Origin: Pascua guehoae
Taxonomy: Eukaryota > Basidiomycota > Tremellomycetes > Trichosporonales > Trichosporonaceae
Reading direction: 5' to 3'
DNA length: 64,000 nt
Assembly (NCBI GenBank): GCA_001600415.1
Contig: BCJX01000015.1
Span: forward strand, 313,382 to 377,381
The notes beneath the pieces are model-generated. The model was not told the origin of the DNA, did not search any database, and worked only from the letters and a program-made list of their open reading frames with translations. Shown here in pieces: positions 11,165-19,726 of this stretch (position 1 is the first letter of the stretch; every line of letters starts with the position of its first letter). The position numbers and the translations under genes were made by a program.

Positions 11165-11930
11165 AGTGCCTGTGTAGGGGTGCATGGGCGAGGACATTGT
11201 GTGTGTGAGTCTGCAATGGATTGCGGCGGTCCCAGTCATGCTAACATGCCCTCTTTAGACTACGGGTTATTCGGGGTGGCATTTCACTGTAGCATTGTTT
11301 GTGGCTCGCCACCGGACCCAACCACTTTAGGAGCGCTTGACATGTGACCTGTATTGATAGGAGGTTTACATAGCACACAGACGCACTTTGGAGGACAAGG
11401 CGTGGTACGGACGAGCCGACACTGGGTGGACAGGAGGCAAGGACTGTGGCAATGAGGAATAGTGCGATGCATAGATCGAACGCGCCCGTGAATATTTATA
11501 GAGCGCGGCTGCTCATGCGTACGTACCGCGGTGGGCGCGGTGCGTGCATGCGAGACTCGAGGACCCTACAACAACGACGAGAGTCACGCATACACTGCAA
11601 ATGAGACATTACATTTGGAGAGAGAGGTTGTACGATATGCTACTGTACCAGAGAGAGGATATACAACGACCTTCAAGAGAAGGGATCTAGGACATGCAAC
11701 GACGGAACGTTAGGCGGACGCACGCGAGGTCGAACGAACCAGTCTCCCATGGACGTAGTGAATGCCATGCAATCACGTATGTGTATTCTACAAAGTGTAC
11801 AGGTCCTAGCGCAAGAAGAACGCCAAAAAGGGGACAGTCTTTCAAAAGCAGCGTCGCAAGGCTGATTCCAAGCCCCAGGCCGCACCCACTGACGCCACGA
11901 GGGCGGAGTGTCGTGGGAAGTATTGTAATA
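11165..11930. other. intergenic, no supported gene
   Basis: No protein-like frames. The region between the GIY-YIG-like pseudogene and the LTR at 11931 contains short simple sequence only (GTGTGTGTGAG near 11200). Confidence 0.5.
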
Positions 11931-12148
11931 GAGACAGCTGCAGCACCTGTGGCTGTGCCACATGCGCGGCTCGGCGTGACGGGATCTAATATACTCTATT
12001 ACGTAATCTTGTTTACCCCGATGCGCTCTTATCGTCGTCGTCGTCTGGTATCTCTATCGTATCGTACTATACCTCTACGCGACTCGTTTCCGTCTCGACG
12101 CACCCACCTCTGTTCTTCATGTTACTCTATCCTCTAGATTCTACAACA
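11931..12148 (+). mobile_element. solo LTR with perfect 5-bp target duplication
   Basis: Begins TATTGTAATAGAGACAGC and ends TAGATTCTACAACA, with the shared 3' block TTCTTCATGTTACTCTATCC. GGAAG lies immediately before and immediately after the element, a 5-bp target-site duplication as left by Ty1/copia and Ty3/gypsy integrases. It is longer (218 bp) than the 8098 and 17352 copies because of an internal block with ATCGTCGTCGTCGTC. No coding remnants adjoin it, so it is a solo LTR. Confidence 0.8.
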
Positions 12149-12351
12149 GGAAGCACCCAGAGGCATCGGGAGGATCGCTCTGCGGGAGCGGCCCACAAAG
12201 AACGCGGCATTGTGTATTTAGATCAATATATAATGCTTGTTTATTGCCCGTTTGCGAGGGGGGACGTGTCTTCAAGCTAATACGGGTGCGTCGGCAAAGT
12301 CTCATGAGACTGCCACGGTGAGGCGAGTGCATGGCAATCTGACAGTGATAG

Positions 12352-12384
12352 CCTTCCTTCCTTCCTTCCTTCCTTCCTTCCTTT
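12352..12384 (+). repeat. (CTTC)n microsatellite in the leader of a FAR1-like gene
   Basis: About eight CTTC units on the + strand, ending about 80 bp before the ATG at 12463. A same-sense CTTC array lies upstream of the paralogue on the minus strand (37352-37380). Confidence 0.85.
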
Positions 12385-12462
12385 CTGGTTTCCCATCTTC
12401 CTTTCTTCCTTTCCATCCTTCCACCTGCAACTTCCTTTTACACTCCTCCGTCCAATCTCACG

Positions 12463-13782
12463 ATGCCTTCTCCATTCCCCGACCCCATCATTCAACCCCA
12501 TGAGATACACTTCGACCGCAGCGCCATCGTCGAAGCCATCAAGACACGAGCACTGGACAACGGTTACAAGTACGGCATTTTCCATACCGACATCGGGAAA
12601 TACAACAGCATATCGATGTCTTGCAGACGTCCGAAATGCGACCACAGCATCCTTGTTCGTCGCATGCTCAGCGATGGAGACTACTGGACTCTTAAAGTCA
12701 TCAACAGCTCCCACAACCATCGCCCACAGAGGCTGATCAAGTGCCTCGCCGACTTTCCTCCTGCCATTGTCCGGCTCGTGCTCCGCGAAACCCACTGGGA
12801 CGCAAAGCAAATCCGTGCCATCATTGCTCAGCACACCAAAACGCCTGTAACTAATAAGGGTCTCGGGGCTCTTAAGAGGAAATGGGATGCATGTAGCCGA
12901 CCTTGCCACAATGAAATCGACGGGCTCGACCTTCCTGTGAGTCCGCTGGCAACAAACGAAGTGTCGACCACTAACCTTCCAGCCAACCAACATCACCGCC
13001 TTAATGGCCGAGGAAGCAGACGTCAAGCCTTCCAATCCCAATCTCAAACGTTCCCGCCGGGCCCCACACGACGCTGGTGGGGACGGTGACCCTGAGGTGA
13101 TCATCATTTCAGACTCCGACGAGTCCGACCCCGAGACCACCAACGAGGGCGACGAGGACGACAACGATCACCGGGATGACGACGATGGCGACGACTCGGA
13201 CTATAAGGGTAATGACTCTTCTGACGTTGAGTACAGTCACCACCGACCCCCCAAGCGCCACCGTACTGGCCCGGGAACTTCGAATGTCACCACCCGTGCT
13301 GTTCTGTCCAACGCAACGACCTCCGCCGCTGCGACTGCTCGGACCACGCACATTGATCCTGGATCGCGCCCAGAGTCCACCTCTCCCCAAGAGCCTGAGA
13401 CGATCGTCCATGAGAAACCCCAGGTGTTCTCTCGCACGAACGCTACACCTCAAGCTCACGAAATTCCGCGCCCTCCCACTCCGCAGGAAACGTCGACCCA
13501 GAACGAGGTACGTCCAGTGCCAACTACTTCCACGTAGACGCCCCCGGCTCCATCATTCGCCTAACCACCCAGAACCACCATCACCAGCTCAACAATACCG
13601 AGGACGAGACCTCTATTGCCCAGCCTACCCGGGCTGAGTACCTGCAAGCCGCCCGTGCGCGCACCCAGAAGCAGTTGGAGATGATAGAGGAGGAAATCCT
13701 CATCGAGAGCCAGATGGAGGAGCTGGAGAAGAAGCGCAACGCGCTGCGTGCCAAACGCGAGGCGATGAAGCGCGGTGGTTAA
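12463..13782 (+). CDS. FAR1/WRKY-GCM1-like zinc-domain protein with acidic/SIM-like, NLS and C-terminal coiled coil
   Basis: Exons 12463-12936, 12983-13507, 13573-13782 (GTGAGT and GTACGT donors, CAG acceptors) give 402 residues. Residues 15-150: C54-X4-C59 (CRRPKCDHSILVRR) and H84-N-H86 form the C-X4-C...H-X-H zinc pattern of FAR1/WRKY-GCM1 domains, followed by a helical part ending LGALKRKW. Residues about 195-205 read EVIIISDSDESD, a hydrophobic core plus acidic run like a SUMO-interaction motif. An Asp-rich tract and PPKRHRTG (a basic NLS) follow. The last exon encodes a coiled coil (EEEILIESQMEELEKKRNAL). FAR1 domains occur in MULE transposases and in transcription factors derived from them. 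No transposase catalytic domain is present here, so a nuclear DNA-binding regulator is inferred. Confidence 0.75.
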
Positions 13783-14618
13783 GGGTCACAGTGGTGGAGA
13801 CGGGAAATGGATGGGATAGGGGTGGGGGGCCGAGGTTGCTCCTATCGTTTGTAGAGCTGTAATGTGCCGTGCGTGTAACCATTGTGTCCCCAATTCGTCT
13901 GGCATTTCCCCCGAGTTGCATCAGGGCTCTGTGTATGACATATGCATATGCGAGACAGTATGGATATGGTAGTTGCAGGGCTACAGCAACTCAACGTGAC
14001 CCAAGTACAGGTGTGATCGGAAAGAATTGTAAAACCGCCGTAAACAGGACTGCTGTCACGCGTCACAAGGCAAAAATCCGGTCCTGTCGCCGTGTCACAG
14101 GACACATAGTCCTGTTGTTTGGGCAGTTATTACTAAAGGAGCACGCACAAGGAGAGAGTGGCAGTACTCGTTGTAGTTGTAGCAGGAGGGTGTCTGCCTC
14201 AGGGTGGTGTGTTTCGTAACCACACCCTATGTTTTCTATCTGGGAGGAGGTCGGGGTGTATCGGCAGCAGGCGTGCTGTCATCCCCGGTGCTGCTGCGAG
14301 CCATTGGTAGGGTTCAAGGAGAGAGTGTGGCAGCACGTGTTGAGTTGTAACGAGCATGTGGCAAGAGGACTGGAAGAGAGCTCGCCGGGGTATGAGTTCT
14401 CACGCGCGTGCGCTGCTGAAACGAAGCTCCTTGCCATTGCGTCTGTTAGCTGAACGGGTATCCAAGGCGTGGGAAGCATTATTGCCTCCTATCCGAATCT
14501 GCTCAATCTGCCGTGATTGTGGTCAAAATTCACCCCTGTGCTGTCCTGTCACAGGTCATAGACGCAGAATCCTCTGCCCCACCAAGTGGCGGTTTTGCAG
14601 TATTGAGACTGCCACCTT
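13783..14618. other. intergenic, no supported gene
   Basis: No credible coding frame, and the composition is close to genome average. CTCGTTGTAGTTGTAGCAGG at about 14167 is loosely LTR-like but lacks the other conserved LTR blocks. Confidence 0.5.
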
Positions 14619-14764
14619 GAGCTCGGTCGCACGCCATGTTGAGCACTCTCGACATCAATCCGGTGGTACCAGGTGGAAGTCGGGCATCAAGTTAACTTTT
14701 GCCGTCTCGTAATGTCCACCATGCGTATCAAGGATGACAGCCTCGAGACAAGGGTGGGAGATGG
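14619..14764 (+). repeat. dispersed repeat, copy 2 (partner at 5044-5217)
   Basis: GAGCTCGGTCGCACGCCATG, GTTGAGCA, CATCAATCCGGTGGTACCAG, GGGCATCA, TCAAGGATGACAGCCTCGAG and ACAAGGGTGGGAGATGG align block by block with 5044-5217, same orientation. Confidence 0.6.
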
Positions 14765-16106
14765 CACTTGCTGCACGAAACCATGCCTGCTTGCAACCCA
14801 GCTCAACGCCGCAGTCTCAATACTTTCTGGTTTCACCTGTATGCACTGGCCCGCCAAAGGTTGCACATACGCGTACTCACGCCACCCAAAAAAAAGGTAC
14901 ACCTCTCCAATGGCCAGGCCCGTCCAATGCGAAAAGCCACCCTGCAAGGCATCATAGTAAAATGGTTCATGGTCACCAAATTGATGACTACATAGCTGCT
15001 GCAACTTTGTCATGGATAGATTACTCACACACTATGTTAACGTTCTCTTCAAGCAGCGCGTGATGGTGGTGGGAGCTTTTGGATAGCTTGAATGGTTATT
15101 GAATAATCGCGTCTCGAAGTTGGGCGGTTGATGAAATGAATACGGGAGGGTGGGACACGGTGGCGCGAAGTTCCCTCGCGCCAGCCGAGGGTCTTGTGCA
15201 ACCTTTACGTCTGCCTCTGTACAGTATGTGAGGAAAAGCTTCGTGAGAGGCGCAGGGTGACACTGTCTCTCTCTCTGCCGAGCTTGTAATGCCAGGGGAG
15301 GTGAAGAGAGGCATGCCTCGGCATCCCTGCGCCGCATCACGAACCTTTTCCTCACACACTGTAGACGGTTGGGAGTGGCAATGGCAGGGTACGCTTCATG
15401 CCAATACTGTATGTATTCCTACGTGGCCGTGTGCTTGTCAAGTCTTGGTTGCGCGGACCGAAGCGAGCAAGCAGATGGCGCCACTTAGTCAGGGATGTCC
15501 ATAAACTCTGAGACACTGTCCTGGTAAAAGCAAGGGAGAGGGATGCGATCAGTGTGTGCACCGCCCACGCCCACGGGCATGATGGCGCTGCTTTGGCCCA
15601 GCGTGGGGAGCGTGGGGCTGGACTTGGGTGTCAATGCGTTAAAATGCACTGTGCACTGTGCACTGCACTGCACCGCACTGCACCGCACCCACGCACTGGC
15701 CCACTGGCCCACTGGCCACTGGCCACTGGCCACTGGGTTGGTTTGACCGCCATGAGTGCTGTGCATGCTGCGCAGCCCCTTTCCCTTCTGGGCACGCAAA
15801 TGGGGCAAAGAAGAGACAAGAGTCGCACGTCGCAACAGCTACAGTAGACAGCTCGTGGGTGCAAAAAGCGCCATGGCAGGGAGGGAGGGAGGCACAGCCT
15901 TAGGTGGTCCGTGCCACATTTGTTTGCTGGGGTTTCCCACAGAGTAGTGTAGCCATGTACCGGTACTGTAGCCATGTAGCCATCAAGCCCAAGCATGCAT
16001 CAATCTCAGAGGTACATATAAAGTCATCCTGGCCGCCTACAGTCTTCATCATCATCTCCTTTTCTCTTCCTTTTAATACACACTCACCTACTCGTCCTTC
16101 AAACAC
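14765..16106. other. intergenic with CCACTGG-type repeats upstream of the FAR1-like gene at 16107
   Basis: No gene seen. Positions about 15645-15740 hold short overlapping repeats (GTGCACTGCACTG, CACCGCACTG, then several CCCACTGG and CCACTGG units). Similar CCACTGGCCACTGG units recur at 17742-17762 before the paralogue at 18002. Pyrimidine-rich DNA at 16040-16100 is the likely promoter/leader. Confidence 0.5.
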
Positions 16107-17092
16107 ATGCTCCCTCTCGCTCTCTCGCTCGACCCTCCTTTCACCAGGGCGAGCGACCCCAATCGAATCCCCGCACCCTTCATTAAACCCTGCGAGACAG
16201 TCTTGCACAGGGACGACGTCGTGAGAGCTTTGAATAGGCGTGCAGCCGACAGCGGCTACAGTTACCAGGTCACTTATAAAGGCCCTCTTCGGCCTCTTCA
16301 GGACGACATGGACTTGGGTTGCGACTACCCACAGTGTCCCCACAAGATCCGGGTTAGGTGGTGTGCTGGTGGCTGGGAAATCGCCGCCCACGGCTACTAC
16401 GGGGCTCCTATTCCCGACCACAATCATGCCCCAATGGTTATCCGCCGGTATGACGAATTGCCCCCAGACACTCTGAGGGACATAGTGCTCCAACTTGACT
16501 GGAACTATGAATATGTGCAGGACCTTGTTCTTCGACGGACCGGCTTGCCTATTACCCACGATTGCCTTGAGGTGCTCCATAGGAAATGGGACCACAGTGC
16601 CGAGTTTCGCGAATCTGAACTTAAACAGTTTGTGGGTTCAACGATTCTCCAACCCCAGTGTCCGAGGCTAACCTTTCGTAGGATCCTTCAAATCCCGACC
16701 GCCCGTTCATCATCACCATACGCCCGCGCCCAGTCGCCAGTGACAATCCGGACGCCGAGGTCCCCATCGAGTGCGAGGGCGATGACGATAGCAGCAGTGA
16801 CGTGAGCTGGTGCGAAGTCCCAATCCCGGCCGTTGAGGACAATGGCTGCTCGGACGATGGCAACAACTCCGATCCCGCCCCGCCAGCCAAACGCCTCCGC
16901 ACGGGCCACAGGTCATACGTACCTGTGCGTGAGGTTTCCGAAGACATTCGCATGACCCAAGCCGAAGCCGCATCTCCACTCCGCACCACGCACCAACCAC
17001 GCACTGGAACATTTTGTTCCGCAACCAGGTACGTATATCCAGACATGCAACATTACCCGCGCTCCAGTCCATGTCACTTGCAGAGCCGCTGA
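16107..17092 (+). CDS. FAR1-like zinc-domain paralogue, apparently lacking the coiled-coil exon
   Basis: Exons 16107-16631 and 16682-17092 (50-nt intron, GTGGGT donor, TAG acceptor) give 311 residues. C72-X4-C77 (CDYPQCPHKIRVRW) and H105-N-H107 form the same zinc pattern as the paralogue at 12463, followed by the helical segment that ends VLHRKW. The second exon has PFIITIRPRP, an acidic stretch (EGDDDSSSDVSW) and the family NLS PPAKRLRTG. A GTACGT donor at 17029 suggests a third exon once followed, but the DNA beyond it is the start of another, broken FAR1-like copy (17071), so the C-terminal coiled coil may have been lost. An alternative splice 17028/17101 would end at 17200. Confidence 0.65.
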
Positions 17093-17660
17093 CCTTTCAG
17101 CACAACCTCCTCAGCCAGATCCAACACTTCCCCGCCCCCTCCCCCTTCATCGAGCCCGACCAAGCGCGGGCGGAGATCAAGACCGTCGTCGACGGCCTGA
17201 AGGGGCATGCCTTGCGCAAAGCCTACAACTACTGCCGGAAGCTAAGTCCCAACGACACCAAGCCCGACGACACCAAACCCAACGACACCAAGCCCGACGA
17301 CAGCAAGCCCGACGACATCAAGCCCGACATTGACATTTTGTACATGAGCCGTGTTGAAACAGTGGTCTTGCGGCGCTACGTGCGCCCACGGCGCGGTGCG
17401 TGGTGCGCGCCCTTATAAGGGTAGAACTCAGTATCTCCGCTCTTCATGTTACTCTATCTCTCTAGTTTCTACAACAGGCCGCACACCGCCAACCCAAATC
17501 CCGATGGATATGGTACGTGATACGTGATTCCTGTCGTCAAGCCAAGTTGTACTTTTGTCGGCTGACACTGTAGCACCACGCCCAAACGCAGCTGAATCAA
17601 GCCTCGAGTCTTGTTTGTTTGTATCTGCTCATCAAGAGCTTTGTAGTTATTGTATGAATG
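17071..17660 (+). pseudogene. FAR1-like paralogue broken by LTR insertion
   Basis: ATG at 17071 opens a frame with PFIEPDQARAEIKTVVDGLK and then ALRKAYNYC, which aligns with the N-terminus of the 18002 paralogue (PFLHRSEEHADLDTVIEALK). It then runs into a TKPDD/TKPND repeat and a solo LTR at 17352, before any C-X4-C pair. Beyond the LTR, a GTACGT donor (17514) and a TAG acceptor (about 17573) lead into CACCACGCCCAAACGCAGCT, very like the first codons of the coiled-coil exon of 18002 (HYFRTQL), but the frame soon stops. This is a remnant of a full gene with its middle deleted. Confidence 0.6.
17352..17476 (+). mobile_element. solo LTR inside a FAR1-like gene remnant
   Basis: TGTTGAAACAG at the 5' end, GGGTAGAACTCAGTATCTCC then CTCTTCATGTTACTCTATC inside, and TTTCTACAACA at the 3' end match the other LTR copies. 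Flanks AGCCG and GGCCG agree at four of five positions. It separates the N-terminal part of the 17071 pseudogene from its degraded terminal exon. Confidence 0.75.
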
Positions 17661-18001
17661 AGTAGATGCGCACGCGTCGATTTGCTGTTCGAGCTTTGTC
17701 TGGAGCAGTTCGAGACAGTGCACCATGTTGCACCCTGCTAGACCACTGGCCACTGGCCACTGGGCATGGGCGTATGGACGCGAATGCAGTGGCGATCAAT
17801 GTGGGACTTGCGGGGCCACACAAGTGGATGAACAGTGTCAGAGTGAGCCATTTTTGTTTTCTCGTCTCGACCTCAGGGTTATTTGTGCAATGTCTACTTG
17901 TTTGTCTTTTGCCATTCTACATCGTTTTCCTTTCTTCCCTCTCTCACTCACTTGCTTCCCCCCCCCCCTCCCCTCTCCCTTCTTCCACCCCTCCCCACGC
18001 C
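17661..18001. promoter_or_regulatory. upstream region of the 18002 gene
   Basis: Holds CCACTGG repeats at 17742-17762 and a long pyrimidine tract with a C10 run at 17959-17968 just before the start codon. No separate gene. Confidence 0.4.
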
Positions 18002-19726
18002 ATGAGTGACCCCCCGCCCTTCTCCTTCCCGACTCCCTTCCTACACCGCAGCGAAGAACACGCCGACCTCGACACTGTCATTGAAGCGCTCAAGACCCGC
18101 GCGCTGCTGAGCGGGTACAAGTACGCGGTGCACGACGACGTGCGGAACCGGTTTGGTCCGCTCTCATCAGCCAAGGCAGTGCTGTGCTGTTGCTCCAAGC
18201 CATGCGGGCATAGCATCATCCTGCGCGCCAAGACGGACACGTCGTGGGCCGTCGATGTCATCGGGAGACACCACAACCACGGGCCCATGACGTCGCTCGA
18301 CTGGCTCGAGGACATTCCGCGGCACATTGTCACGCTCGTCCTGGAGCGTGTCCCGCGCGACAAGTGGGACGACGAGCGCGTGCGCGCCATTGTGGGTCAA
18401 GAGATTAGTATCAAAATGTCGAGCCAGGGCCTGGGGCTGCTCAAGGTCCATTGGGCAAAGTACCACGAGTCTCGGCGCAGCGACACCACAACCACACCCC
18501 TCAACGCGAGCGCGCCGCCGTTTCAGGTGTCGGCAGACTCAGAGTCGCAGCATCGCAAGTCTGACAGCGTAACTGTCAAGGTCGACCAGGCTTCGCCACC
18601 GGCAGCCAAGAGTCCCGACGACACGGCTGCTGCGCCGGCTCCCAAGGTGAAGAACGAGGTGGTCGACCTCACGGGCTCAGACTCGGACAACGACAAGAAG
18701 AACGGTAATGGCAAGAGCGGTAATGCCAATGGCGCTCCCACCGGATGCCGGCCTTCACGGTGCCCGTCTCCAGCGTGTCCTCCGCCCGGGTACACATCCC
18801 CCGCCCTTCTCCCCGGGTTCCCCTTCCTCACGTGTCCTCCGCCCTCGCGCTCGCGCCAACCATCCCCTGGGGGATACAACGCTGGCCCGTACAACCACTC
18901 AGCCGCCACCCACCCACAACATCCCTCGCACATGGGCGCTGCTCCGGGGCCGCCTAACGGGTCTCACTTGGGCGTTCCTTCGTGGCCGCCGAGTGGGATC
19001 TGGAGCATCGGTCACCAAGCGCCGCCTGGCGCTTCCTCCTACCCCTCTGGGCCATCGTCCGCGCGCCCCCGGTCGCTGCTTCCGCCCCAGCAAGCTCCTC
19101 GTGTTACCGTCCAACTGCCCCCGGGGCCACCTTCAGCGCCTTCACAAGCTCCGCGCGTTACCGTCCAACTCCCCCCAGCGGCTCCTTCAGCCCCCGCACC
19201 AGGCGCTGTGGGCACCGCGCCAGGCCCTGTCGGCACTGCCGCTCAGCCGACGCGTCCACCACCTCCCGACGAAGACGCCGACACACCCGTGTCGCAATTC
19301 CACGTCCTCAAGCAGACGTTTGCACACCAGATGGAGCAGCTGTCGCGATCCCGAGAGGCCGTGGTACGTACCCAACTGTCGTAGTGGCGGACCCACAAAC
19401 ACCGGACTGTGACACTTGCTGACACGCACCAGCACTACTTCCGCACGCAGCTGCGCATCGCCCAGTCCCAAATCATCGAGCGCGACGCGACCATTGGCAA
19501 CCTCCGCACCCTCGTGGCCCGCCTCGAGACGGACCTTGCGCACGCAAAGGAGGAAGTAGGTCTCGCCGACGAGCGCGTGCGCATCGCCACGGAACAGGGA
19601 CGTATTGAGCGCCAGCTCGTCCAGGTCGAACGCCAGTGTCTCGAGATGGAGCAGAAGCGCCTCGACATGGAGGAGAAGCGCGACGCGTTCCGGCGGCGCA
19701 GGGAGGCCAACGAGACTGAGGAGTGA
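18002..19726 (+). CDS. FAR1-like zinc-domain protein with SIM-like motif and C-terminal coiled coil
   Basis: Exons 18002-19363 and 19433-19726 (GTACGT donor, CAG acceptor, phase 0) give 551 residues. C63-X4-C68 (CCSKPCGHSIILR) with H91-N-H93 is the FAR1/WRKY-GCM1-type zinc pattern, and the helical part after it ends LGLLKVHW. Around residue 218, KNEVVDLTGSDSDND is a close fit to a SUMO-interaction motif (V-V-D-L followed by acidic residues). Residues 235-420 are Pro-rich and disordered, with a near-duplicated APRVTVQLPP unit. The last exon encodes a long coiled coil ending with EMEQKRLDMEEKRDAFRRRR. The plan matches 12463 and 35600. No transposase domain. Likely a nuclear DNA-binding protein; target unknown. 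Confidence 0.8.
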
